From: JACVRW01 sp034664085
GTDB taxonomy: Bacteria; Actinomycetota; Thermoleophilia; Solirubrobacterales; Thermoleophilaceae
Assembly (NCBI GenBank): GCA_034664085.1
Contig: JAXDII010000070.1
Coordinates: forward strand, 1 to 44,779
DNA length: 44,779 nucleotides
Reading direction: 5' to 3'
Below, one piece after another: positions 16,832-24,687 of the stretch; the stretch's first letter is position 1, and the number at the start of each line of letters is the position of its first letter. The position numbers were made by a program, and so were the translations under genes. A model generated the notes under the pieces. The model saw only the letters and a program-made list of their open reading frames with translations, was not told the origin of the DNA and did no database searches.

Positions 16832-17581
16832 CTAGATCCTGGCAAGTCCTCCGCTCACGCCCAGCGCCTGCCCCGTGATGTACGAGGAGTCGTCGGACGC
16901 GAGGAAGGCGATAGCCGCCGCCACCTCGTCGGGCTGGCCGAGGCGGCGCAGGTTGGTGGAGCCGACCATGTTCTCGACGAGGCGCTTGCCGAGGTCGCCG
17001 AACGCCTCGGGCGCACCCATCAGCAGCGGCGTCTCGATCGGCCCGGGCGCAACCGCGTTCGCCGTGATCCCGTAGCGGCCGTTCTCGATCGCGAGCGCCT
17101 TGGTGAAGCCGATCACGCCGGCCTTCGCAGCGGAGTAGATCGCCGACCCGCTCGACCCCACGCGGCCCGCCTCCGACGCCGTGTTGACGATGCGGCCGCG
17201 CCGGCGCTCCTGCATGCCGGGCAGCACGGCGTGGGTTACGGCGATCACGCCGCGCAGGTTCACGGCGAGCACGCGGTCCCAGAGCGCCGGGTCGGTGTCG
17301 GTGAACCAGCCCCACTCGTCGTAGCCGGCGTTGTTGACCAGCACGTCGATCGGCCCGAGGTCCGCCTCTGCCGCCGAAACGGCGGCGGCGATCGAGTCCC
17401 CTGAGCGCACGTCGAGCTCATAGGCGGCGCCCGTGACCTCGTCGGCCACGCCTTGCGCACCCTCGAGATTGGTGTCGGTCACCGCCACGCGCGCGCCCTC
17501 TGCGGCCAGCCGTCGGCAAGTCGCCGCGCCAATGCCCGACGCCCCGCCCGTCACCAGCGCTGTGCGGTCTGCCAGTCGCAG
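16832..17581 (-). CDS. SDR-family oxidoreductase
   Basis: This is a classical SDR with TGGASGIG, the NNAG motif, catalytic Ser in NTASEAG, and Tyr/Lys in YSAAKAG. The first ATG/GTG in frame (17554) falls inside the first beta strand and would remove the usual LADRTALVT lead-in. That lead-in is encoded just upstream, where a CTG at 17581 lies exactly 6 bases after TACGCT. I therefore propose a leaderless CTG start giving 249 residues. A sugar, hydroxyacyl-CoA or diketone substrate is possible. It leads the operon with HMG-CoA lyase and M28 and is divergent from fgd. Confidence 0.8.
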   Translation of the reverse strand: MRLADRTALVTGGASGIGAATCRRLAAEGARVAVTDTNLEGAQGVADEVTGAAYELDVRSGDSIAAAVSAAEADLGPIDVLVNNAGYDEWGWFTDTDPALWDRVLAVNLRGVIAVTHAVLPGMQERRRGRIVNTASEAGRVGSSGSAIYSAAKAGVIGFTKALAIENGRYGITANAVAPGPIETPLLMGAPEAFGDLGKRLVENMVGSTNLRRLGQPDEVAAAIAFLASDDSSYITGQALGVSGGLARI

Positions 17582-17587
17582 AGCGCC

Positions 17588-17603
17588 AGCGTACCCATAC
17601 GAT
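17588..17603. promoter_or_regulatory. back-to-back -10 elements, SDR/fgd divergent promoter
   Basis: On the minus strand TACGCT (17593-17588) lies 6 bases before a CTG. On the plus strand TACGAT (17598-17603) lies 7 bases before the GTG at 17611. The plus-strand element overlaps an in-frame ATG at 17602, which argues that this ATG is not the fgd start. Confidence 0.55.
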
Positions 17604-17610
17604 GCCGGCC

Positions 17611-18615
17611 GTGCCCATACGCATCGGATACAAGGCCTCAGCCGAGCAGTTCGACCCGAAGTCCCTGCTCGAGTACTCCATCGAGGCCGAGCGCGCCGGC
17701 CTGGAGATCATCGCGATCTCCGACCACTTCCAGCCGTGGCGCCACACCGGCGGCCACGCCCCGGCGGCGATCCCGTGGCTCGGAGCGGCGGGCCAGCGCA
17801 CCGAGAGCGCCGTGCTCGGCACGAGCGTGCTGACGCCTACGCTGCGCTACCACCCGTCGGTCGTGGCCCAGGCGTTCGCCACCCTCGCCCAGCTCACGCC
17901 CGGGCGTGTGTTCCTCGGGGTCGGCACGGGCGAGGCGCTGAACGAGACGCCGGCGACCGGCGCGGAGTTCCCCGGGCGCAAGGAGCGGCGCCAGCGAATG
18001 GCGGAGGCGATCGAGCTGATCCGCCGGCTCTGGACCGAGGAACGCGTCGACTTCGAGGGCACCTTCTACCGCACCCGGCGCGCGACGGTGTACGACCGGC
18101 CGGAGCAGCCGGTCCCGATCTACGTGGCGGCGTCCGGGCCGCTCGCCGCCAAGCTCGCCGGCCGCGTCGGCGACGGCTTCATCTGCACCAGCGGCAAGGA
18201 CCCGGCGCTCTACGACGAGCTGCTCGCGAAGGTGGTCGAGGGCGCAGAGGCCGCCGGCCGCGACCCCGCCGACCTGCGCCGCATGATCGAGGTCAAGGTC
18301 TCCTACGACCGCGACCGCGAGCTGGCCTTCACCAACACCCATCCGTGGGCCGCGCTCGCGCTGGCGCCGGAGCAGAAGGAGGGAATCGAGGACCCGCTGG
18401 AGATGGAGCGGGTGGCCGACGAGAACCTCGACCGTGCCCACACGCGCTTCATCTGCTCGGACGACCCGGAGGAGGTCGCCGCGGGGATCGGGGTCTACGC
18501 GGAGCTCGGCTTCGACGAGCTCGTCCTGCACGCCCCGGGCCCGGATCAGCGCCGCTTCCTGGAGCAGTTCTCAGAAGACGTGTTGCCGCTTCTGCGAGCT
18601 CGCTGGGCGGACTAG
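17611..18615 (+). CDS. fgd: F420-dependent glucose-6-phosphate dehydrogenase
   Basis: The 334-residue luciferase-like flavin/F420 enzyme oxidises glucose 6-phosphate to 6-phosphogluconolactone and reduces F420. It matches mycobacterial Fgd1 along its length from memory. Catalytic His39 and Trp43 lie in SDHFQPW, Glu108 in GTGEALNE, and the phosphate-binding Lys196, Lys256 and Arg279 are all present. It supplies F420H2 beside the cofD-cofC-cofE genes. The GTG start is set by TACGAT 7 bases upstream. The stop TAG is part of the next gene's -10 element. A different sugar phosphate remains possible. Confidence 0.92.
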   Translation: MPIRIGYKASAEQFDPKSLLEYSIEAERAGLEIIAISDHFQPWRHTGGHAPAAIPWLGAAGQRTESAVLGTSVLTPTLRYHPSVVAQAFATLAQLTPGRVFLGVGTGEALNETPATGAEFPGRKERRQRMAEAIELIRRLWTEERVDFEGTFYRTRRATVYDRPEQPVPIYVAASGPLAAKLAGRVGDGFICTSGKDPALYDELLAKVVEGAEAAGRDPADLRRMIEVKVSYDRDRELAFTNTHPWAALALAPEQKEGIEDPLEMERVADENLDRAHTRFICSDDPEEVAAGIGVYAELGFDELVLHAPGPDQRRFLEQFSEDVLPLLRARWAD

Positions 18616-18618
18616 GGT
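18613..18618 (+). promoter_or_regulatory. -10 element overlapping the fgd stop codon
   Basis: TAGGGT ends 6 bases before the SDR ATG at 18625. Its first three bases are the TAG stop codon of fgd. Confidence 0.6.
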
Positions 18619-18624
18619 TCCCGC

Positions 18625-19467
18625 ATGAGCCTCAACGGTCGTGTCATGTTCATGTCCGGCGGCAGCCGCGGGATCGGCCTTGCGATCGCCGTCAGGGCGG
18701 CCCGTGACGGCGCCAAGGTGGCGCTCATGGCGAAGACCGCCGAGCCCCACCCGAAGCTGTCCGGGACCGTCTTCACGGCCGCCGAGGAGATCGAGGCGGC
18801 CGGCGGCGAGGCGCTCCCGATCGTGGGCGACATCCGCGACGCGGATGCGGTCGAGGCGGCCGCGGCGCAGACCGCGGAGCGCTTCGGCGGCATCGACCTG
18901 GTGGTCAACAACGCCAGCGCGATCAACCTCGCTCCGATGCGCGACCTCCCGGTCAAGCGCTTCGACCTGATGCAGCAGATCAACGCGCGCGGCACGTTCG
19001 TGGTCAGCCAGGCCTGCCTCCCCTACCTGCGCGAGTCGAGCCACGCGCACGTGCTCAGCCTCTCGCCGCCGCTCTCGGCGGATCCGCGCTGGCTGCCCGG
19101 CCACAGCGCGTACACGCTCTCGAAGATGGGCATGACGATGATTACGCTCGGCCTCGCGGCCGACGAGGCCGAGGCAGGGATCGCGGGGAACTGCCTCTGG
19201 CCGCGGACGATCATCGCCACCGCGGCGGTCCAGAACCTGCTCGGCGGCGACGAGGCGATGGCACGGGCGCGGACGCCCGAGATCATGGCCGACGCCGCCC
19301 ACGCGGTCCTCGTGCGCAACCCACGCGAATGCACGGGCAACGCGTTCATCGACGACGAGGTGCTCGCCGAGGCGGGCATCACCGACCTCGACGGCTACTC
19401 GGCCGAGGGCGCCGAACTCGCGCTCGACATCTTCGTGGACGGCTGGCCGGAGGGCGCGCCGGTCTGA
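18625..19467 (+). CDS. SDR-family oxidoreductase (HSDL2-like)
   Basis: The 280-residue short-chain dehydrogenase has SGGSRGIG, NNAS, a Ser-rich LSLSPPLS in the catalytic Ser region and the Tyr/Lys pair in AYTLSKMG. The AAKTAEPHPKLPGT-like insertion (here MAKTAEPHPKLSGT) and the WPRTIIATAAVQNLLGG segment resemble the HSDL2-like branch, usually linked to fatty acyl-CoA metabolism. It lies 9 bases after fgd and 5 bases before cofD, so it rides with the F420 genes. Whether it uses NAD(P) or depends on F420 indirectly is unknown. Confidence 0.85.
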   Translation: MSLNGRVMFMSGGSRGIGLAIAVRAARDGAKVALMAKTAEPHPKLSGTVFTAAEEIEAAGGEALPIVGDIRDADAVEAAAAQTAERFGGIDLVVNNASAINLAPMRDLPVKRFDLMQQINARGTFVVSQACLPYLRESSHAHVLSLSPPLSADPRWLPGHSAYTLSKMGMTMITLGLAADEAEAGIAGNCLWPRTIIATAAVQNLLGGDEAMARARTPEIMADAAHAVLVRNPRECTGNAFIDDEVLAEAGITDLDGYSAEGAELALDIFVDGWPEGAPV

Positions 19468-19472
19468 CCTCC

Positions 19473-20369
19473 GTGGTGCTGCTCTCCGGGGGGACCGGAG
19501 GGGCAAAGCTGGCCCGCGGGCTGCTGGACGAGGCCGACGGCCTCACCGTCGTCGCCAACACCGGCGACGACGCCGAGGCCTATGGCGTCCACGTCTCGCC
19601 CGACCCCGATCTGGTCGCCTACTGGCTCGCCGACCAGATCGACGAGCGCGGCTACGGGCTGCGCGGCGACACCTGGCAGGTGATGGACGCCCTGGAGGCG
19701 GCGGGCCGGCCGGCTTGGTTTCGGCTCGGCGACCGCGACCTCGCGATGTGCCTCGTGCGGACGGAGGCGCTGCGCTCGGGCCTGCGCCTCACGGAGGCGC
19801 ACGGGCGGGTGGTGGAGGCGCTCGGCCTGGAGGCGCGCGTGCTGCCGATGGCGGACGAGCCGGTCGCGACGCACGTGCGCCACGGCGGGCAGACGCTGCC
19901 GTTCCAGGAGTACATGATCGTGGCCGGCGCCGCTCCGCCCGTGGAGGGCGTGGAGCTGCGCGGGCTCGAACAGGCGCGGCCCACCGACGACGTGCTGGCC
20001 GCGCTGGCGGAGGCGGAGCTGATCGTGATCGGTCCCTCCAACCCGGTCATCTCGATCGGCCCGATCCTGGCGCTGCCCGGAATGCGCGAGGCCCTGGCCG
20101 GCGCGCCCGCCCCCGTCGTGGCCGTCAGCCCGTTCGTGGATGGCCGCTCGGTGAAGGGGCCGAGCGAGCATTTCTGCGCCTGGGCGGGGATCGAAACCAG
20201 CGCCGCGGGGATCGCGAACGCCTACGCCGACGTGCTCGACGGCGTGGTCGCGGACGAGCCCGTGGACGGACTGCCCTGTCTCGTGACGGGCACCCTGATG
20301 GACTCTCCGGAGCGCATGCGGCAGCTGGCACGAAGAATCCTGGAGTTTGGGCGCTCCCTCGATTCGTGA
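19473..20369 (+). CDS. cofD: 2-phospho-L-lactate transferase (CofD/FbiA)
   Basis: The 298-residue CofD-family protein joins a phospholactyl (or phosphoenolpyruvyl) group to FO in F420 biosynthesis. The N-terminal LSGGTGGAKLA, VANTGDD, and GPSNPVISIGPIL motifs are family hallmarks. The GTG at 19473 comes 5 bases after the SDR stop; a second GTG follows directly. It precedes cofC by 57 bases. Confidence 0.93.
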   Translation: MVLLSGGTGGAKLARGLLDEADGLTVVANTGDDAEAYGVHVSPDPDLVAYWLADQIDERGYGLRGDTWQVMDALEAAGRPAWFRLGDRDLAMCLVRTEALRSGLRLTEAHGRVVEALGLEARVLPMADEPVATHVRHGGQTLPFQEYMIVAGAAPPVEGVELRGLEQARPTDDVLAALAEAELIVIGPSNPVISIGPILALPGMREALAGAPAPVVAVSPFVDGRSVKGPSEHFCAWAGIETSAAGIANAYADVLDGVVADEPVDGLPCLVTGTLMDSPERMRQLARRILEFGRSLDS

Positions 20370-20426
20370 CGGCCCGCGGGGGTTGCGCACCGCTGTAGTC
20401 TCGGCGTCAGCCTGATCCGGTCAACA

Positions 20427-21116
20427 ATGACCACGATCGCGATCCTTCCAGTCAAGAGCTTCGGTGCCGCCAAGCAGCGGCTCGCATCTGCGCTCGGCGC
20501 GGGCTCCCGGCAGGCACTGGCCCAGGCGATGTTCTCGGACGTGCTGGCCTCGCTGCGGCGCGTGCCCGGCGTGGACTCGGTCGTGGTCGTCACCGCCGAC
20601 GGCGTGGCCGAGGCGGCGGCGCTCGGCGAGCGCGTGCAGGTGCTGCGCGACACCGCGCAGTCGGGCCAGACGTCGGCCGCCCTGATCGGGATCCGGCACG
20701 CGCAGGCGCACGGCTTCGACCGCGTGCTGCTGGTGCCGGGCGACACGCCGCTGCTCGATCCCGGCGAGGTCGCCGCGCTGCTGCGCCGCGGCCAGGAGGA
20801 GGACCTCGCCGTAGTGGTGGTCCCGGACCGCCACGGCGAGGGCACCAACGCGCTGCTGCTGAGCCCGCCGGACGCGATCGAGCCGGCCTTCGGCCCGGGC
20901 AGCCGCCAGCGCCACCTGGACGCGGCCGAGGCCGCCGGGGTGTCCGCCGCGGTCGAGGTGGTGCCGACGCTGGCGCTCGACGTGGACACCGGCGCCGACC
21001 TCGAGGTGCTGGCCGCGACCCTCGACGGACGGCGCGGCCAGGCGCCCTCCACCCGCGGCGCCCTGCGGCAGCTCGACCGCTCGCGCGCTTCGCGCACGCC
21101 GCCGGTCCCCGCCTAG
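20427..21116 (+). CDS. cofC: phospholactate/phosphoenolpyruvate guanylyltransferase (CofC/FbiD)
   Basis: The 229-residue nucleotidyltransferase activates 2-phospholactate or phosphoenolpyruvate with GTP for CofD. It shows LPVKSFGAAKQRL, the PGDTPLL metal-binding loop, GTNALLL and LDVDTGADLE. It lies between cofD and cofE. A TAGTCT hexamer starts at 20396, 25 bases before the ATG, so this gene may have a short leader, unlike its neighbours. The C-terminal 25 residues are a basic, low-complexity tail. Confidence 0.92.
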   Translation: MTTIAILPVKSFGAAKQRLASALGAGSRQALAQAMFSDVLASLRRVPGVDSVVVVTADGVAEAAALGERVQVLRDTAQSGQTSAALIGIRHAQAHGFDRVLLVPGDTPLLDPGEVAALLRRGQEEDLAVVVVPDRHGEGTNALLLSPPDAIEPAFGPGSRQRHLDAAEAAGVSAAVEVVPTLALDVDTGADLEVLAATLDGRRGQAPSTRGALRQLDRSRASRTPPVPA

Positions 21117-21133
21117 CCGGCCGCACGCCTGAG

Positions 21134-21139
21134 TAGATT
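21134..21139 (+). promoter_or_regulatory. -10 element of cofE
   Basis: TAGATT ends 6 bases before the GTG at 21146, the leaderless spacing. Confidence 0.6.
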
Positions 21140-21145
21140 CGCGGC

Positions 21146-21910
21146 GTGCTCTCCCCCTCCGACGACCTCGTCGTTCGCGCGCTGCCCGCCCTGCCGGACG
21201 TGAGCCCCGGCGACGACCTCGCCGCGCTGATCGCCGATGCGGCGCCGGCCGATCTCGCCGACGAGGACGTTGTGGTGATCGCCCACAAGGCCGTGTCGAA
21301 GGCCGAGGGGCGCGTGCGCGAGCTGGCCCGCGTCGAGCCGGGCGAGCGTGCACGCTCGCTGGCCGCCGAGCACGGCAAGGACCCGCGGCTCGTGCAGGTC
21401 GTGCTGGACGAGTCGGCCGAGCTCGTGCGCACCCACGACGGCGTGTTCATCTGCGAGACCCACCACGGGTTCGTGTGCGCCAACGCCGGCGTGGACCAGT
21501 CCAATGCCACCAACCCGGGCGAGCTGATCCTCCTGCCCGAGGATCCCGACGGGTCGGCGCGGCGCCTGCGCAGCGGACTCGCCTCGGCGCGCGGGGTGCG
21601 CCCCGCGATCGTGATCGCCGACTCCTTCGGCCGCGCCTGGCGGATGGGCCAGACCGACGTGGCGATCGGGGTCGCCGGGCTCGTGCCGCTCGACGAGTGG
21701 AGCGGCCGCCCTGACGCCTACGGCCGCGAGCTGCGGGTCAGCTCGATCGCGATCGCGGACGCCGCCGCGGCGGCCGCCGACCTCGCCCGCGGCAAGGACT
21801 CGCGCCAGCCCGCCGTCCTGGTGCGCGGCCTGGCGCGCTACGTCACGGCGGACGACGGCCCGGGTGCCGCGGCGCTGCGGCGCCCGCGCGAGCAGGACCT
21901 CTTCCGCTGA
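21146..21910 (+). CDS. cofE: F420-0:gamma-glutamyl ligase (CofE)
   Basis: The 254-residue GTP-dependent ligase adds glutamates to F420-0. Motifs VIAHKAVSKAEGR, GVDQSNATNPGEL, DSFGRAWRMGQTDVAIG and DELA-type C-terminal features are family-typical. Mycobacterial FbiB carries an extra C-terminal nitroreductase-like domain that reduces dehydro-F420; here the protein ends after the ligase domain. If the organism uses the phosphoenolpyruvate route, a separate reductase should exist outside this window. The GTG start is fixed by TAGATT 6 bases upstream. Confidence 0.93.
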   Translation: MLSPSDDLVVRALPALPDVSPGDDLAALIADAAPADLADEDVVVIAHKAVSKAEGRVRELARVEPGERARSLAAEHGKDPRLVQVVLDESAELVRTHDGVFICETHHGFVCANAGVDQSNATNPGELILLPEDPDGSARRLRSGLASARGVRPAIVIADSFGRAWRMGQTDVAIGVAGLVPLDEWSGRPDAYGRELRVSSIAIADAAAAAADLARGKDSRQPAVLVRGLARYVTADDGPGAAALRRPREQDLFR

Positions 21911-21914
21911 GGTG

Positions 21915-21920
21915 TAGCGT
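21915..21920 (+). promoter_or_regulatory. -10 element of mmsA
   Basis: TAGCGT ends 6 bases before a GTG at 21927 that is followed directly by an ATG at 21930. Confidence 0.55.
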
Positions 21921-21926
21921 TTTCGG

Positions 21927-23426
21927 GTGATGGCCACGCTCACGGACGTGCGCTTGCTGGACAACTACATCGGCGGCCGCTGGACGCCGGCCTCGGCGTC
22001 CGAGCAGCTGCCGGTGACGAACCCGGCGTCCGGGGAGGTGCTCGCCCGGGTGCCGCTGTCCTCGGCCGCGGACCTCGACGCGGCGGTGCGGGCGGCACGC
22101 GCGGCGCTGCCGGCCTGGCGGGCCGTGTCGGTCATCGAGCGCGCCCGGCGGCTGTTCGAGCTGCGCGAGGCGCTCGACGCCCGGCGCGAGGACCTGGCGC
22201 GCTCGGTCACCGTCGAGATGGGCAAGACGATCGCCGACGCCCGCGCCGAGGTGGCGCGCATGATCGAGATGGTCGAGGCCGCCTGCGCCGTGCCGACCAC
22301 GATGCAGGGGCGCGTGCTCGAGGACGTGTCGCGCAACGTCGACGCCGAGACGGTGCGCCAGCCGGTCGGCGTGTGTGCCGCGATCGTCCCGTTCAACTTC
22401 CCGGCGATGGTGCCCTTCTGGTTCCTGCCCTTCGCGATCGCCTGCGGCAACGCGTTCATCCTCAAGCCCTCCGAGCAGGTCCCGCTGACCCAGCAGATCG
22501 CGTTCGAGCTGCTCGACGCGCTGGACCTGCCGCCCGGCGTGGTGAACCTCGTCAACGGCGGCCGCGAGGTGGTCGAGGGCATCCTCGACCACCCGGGGAT
22601 CGACGCCGTCTCGTTCGTCGGCTCCGCGCCGGTCGCGCGCATCGTCTACGAGCGCGCGGCCAAGGCCGGCAAGCGCGTGCAGGCGCTCGGCGGCGCCAAG
22701 AACCACATGGTCGTCCTGCCCGATGCAGTGATCGACAAGACGGTCCAGGGGATCATCGGCTCGGCGTTCGGCGCCGCCGGCCAGCGCTGCATGGCCGGCT
22801 CGGTGGTCGTGACCGTGGGCGAGGCGCACGACCAGCTGATGCCGCCGCTGCGCGAGGCGGCCGAGCAGCTCAAGGTCGGCGACGGCCTCGACGAGCAGAC
22901 CGAGCTCGGCCCGGTCGTCTCCGAGGCGGCGCGCGAGCGCATCCTCGGCTGGATCGAGCGCGGCGTAGAGGAGGGCGCCGAGCTGGCGCTCGACGGCCGC
23001 GCCGCCGGCGGCGGCCCGGGCTGCTACCTCGGCGCGACGATCCTGGATGGCGTGACCGCGGAGATGGATGTCGGCCGCGAGGAGATCTTCGGGCCGGTCC
23101 TGTCGGTGGTGCAGGCCGCCAACCTCGACGAGGCGATCGAGATCGTGAACGGCTCGCGCTTCGGCAACGGCGTGTCGATCTTCACCGAGTCGGGCGCGTC
23201 GGTCAGGCGCTTCCGCCACGAGGTCGAGGCCGGCATGATCGGCGTCAACATCGGCGTGGCCGCCCCGGTCGCCTTCTTCCCGTTCTCGGGCTGGAAGGAC
23301 TCGTTCCTGGGCGACCTGCACGCCCACGGCACCGACGCCGTCGACTTCTACACCCGCAAGAAGACCGTCACCAGCCGCTGGTTCGGGAGCGGCCAGGGCA
23401 CCGGGCCCTACTTCGTCGAGAGCTGA
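21927..23426 (+). CDS. mmsA: methylmalonate-semialdehyde dehydrogenase (CoA-acylating)
   Basis: The 499-residue aldehyde dehydrogenase converts methylmalonate semialdehyde to propionyl-CoA with NAD and CoA, in valine and inositol breakdown. The segment PFNFPAMVPFWFLPFA, catalytic Cys in GAAGQRCMAG and REEIFGPVL are typical of MmsA; the N-terminal NYIGGRW is common to the ALDH family. GTG at 21927 matches the -10 spacing better than the ATG at 21930; both give nearly the same protein. It follows cofE by 16 bases but has its own promoter, so a link to F420 metabolism is not implied. It overlaps the PhoX-like gene end by 19 bases. Confidence 0.92.
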   Translation: MMATLTDVRLLDNYIGGRWTPASASEQLPVTNPASGEVLARVPLSSAADLDAAVRAARAALPAWRAVSVIERARRLFELREALDARREDLARSVTVEMGKTIADARAEVARMIEMVEAACAVPTTMQGRVLEDVSRNVDAETVRQPVGVCAAIVPFNFPAMVPFWFLPFAIACGNAFILKPSEQVPLTQQIAFELLDALDLPPGVVNLVNGGREVVEGILDHPGIDAVSFVGSAPVARIVYERAAKAGKRVQALGGAKNHMVVLPDAVIDKTVQGIIGSAFGAAGQRCMAGSVVVTVGEAHDQLMPPLREAAEQLKVGDGLDEQTELGPVVSEAARERILGWIERGVEEGAELALDGRAAGGGPGCYLGATILDGVTAEMDVGREEIFGPVLSVVQAANLDEAIEIVNGSRFGNGVSIFTESGASVRRFRHEVEAGMIGVNIGVAAPVAFFPFSGWKDSFLGDLHAHGTDAVDFYTRKKTVTSRWFGSGQGTGPYFVES

Positions 23427-24603
23427 GCGGCGCCCCGGAACGGGCCGCTCACCTCGTAGATCGCCCCGGGGCCCGGCAGCGAGTCGCTTTCCGGGAAGGC
23501 CCGCTGCGACGAGAAGTACATGCGCGTGCCGCTGGGGTCGAACGTGACTCCGGTGAGCTCCGAGCCGCGGTGCTGCGGCCCGGTGACCGACAGGAACTTC
23601 GAGACGCTGCGGTCGGGCGCGATCAGGCCGATGTCGATCTCCTCGGTGGCGATGTCCTCGCACACGAACACCTCCCCCGCGCGCGTTCCGGTCAGCTGGT
23701 CCACGCGCAGCAGCGGCGCCTCGGCCGAGGCCAGGCCGTCGTAGATCACCCGGATGCGGCCGCCCCGTGTGTCGTAGGCGTGCACGCGGTGGTCGGCGGT
23801 GGTCGCCAGATAGAGCGTGTGGCCGTCGAGCCAGAGCCCCTCGCCGCGCGCGAACTCGCTGCTGCCGTCCACCTGGCGCCTGGTGCGCTCCCGGGCCGCC
23901 GAGGGGTCCGGCACCTCGATCCACTCGACCGCGCCGTCCTTGCCCACCCGCGCGATCTCGAGCAGGCCCTCCGAGAGCCGCGGCCAGCGCTCGGGAGCGA
24001 AGCGGTAGAGGCCGCCGTCGATCAGGTCCTCCGACAGGTACACGCAGCGCGCGCGAGGGTCCACCGCCGCGGCCTCGTGCTTGAAGATGCCCATCGCCGG
24101 GTGCGCCACCGGGTCCTCGCGACCGGCCGGGTCGCACTCCCACACGCGCCCGTCCTCCACCTCCTCGCAGGACAGCCAGGTGCCCCACGGCGTCCCGCCG
24201 CCGGAGCAGTTCTGGGTGGTGCCGGAGAGGATCCGGTAGGCGTCGCGCACCGAGCCGTCGGCGCCGAAGCGCAGCGCCGACGCGCCGCCGTCCAGGGTCT
24301 CGGCGTTCGAGACCAGCACGTAGCCGCCACCGCGCTCGGGGAAGGCCGCCATGCCGTCGGACCCCACGTGCCAGCGGTAGTCCGTTCCCGCCACGGCCTG
24401 CTCGCCGCGGGCGACGACGCGCGAGCGAAACCCTCGGGCAGGCGCACGCCGTTTGCGTCAGGCGCGCGCAGCGGGCCGTAGCCGGCGCCCGGCCGCAGCG
24501 GCCGCGACTCCGCGGAGCCGAACAGCTCGTCCCAGAAGGCCCCGCCCAGTGACACGGCCGCCACCCCTCCCAGGCCCAGGCCGATGAACTCGCGGCGCCG
24601 CAT
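23408..24603 (-). pseudogene. PhoX-family (DUF839) phosphatase, frameshifted
   Basis: The N-terminal part (from the ATG at 24603) has a twin-arginine signal, MRRREFIG followed by a hydrophobic stretch, then continues to LPEGF. At 24431-24433 the frame breaks. The next frame resumes with RSRVVARGEQAVAGTDYRWH and runs to 23408 with PhoX motifs (SNAETL, NCSGGGTPWGTWLSCEE, GIFKHEAAAVDP, YFSSQRAFPE). Adding one G to the GGG run at 24431-24433 restores a continuous protein of about 398 residues. PhoX enzymes are exported Ca/Fe phosphatases. It is either a true frameshift or a single-base sequencing error. Confidence 0.82.
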
Positions 24604-24687
24604 CGGGACGTCAGCTTGTCAGCGCGGGGCGGCGGCAACGGTGAAGAACGCGCGAAGAACCCGTGAAGCTGCTGTGACCGCCGCGCC

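Noticed and set aside
17602..17610. ATG at 17602 as the fgd start
   Set aside because: It overlaps the TACGAT -10 element and adds only three residues not expected for Fgd; the GTG at 17611 has the standard 7-base spacing.
23408..24394. PhoX-like ORF of 328 residues as a complete gene starting at 24394
   Set aside because: The Tat signal and first 58 residues are clearly encoded upstream in another frame, so this start is internal to a frameshifted gene.
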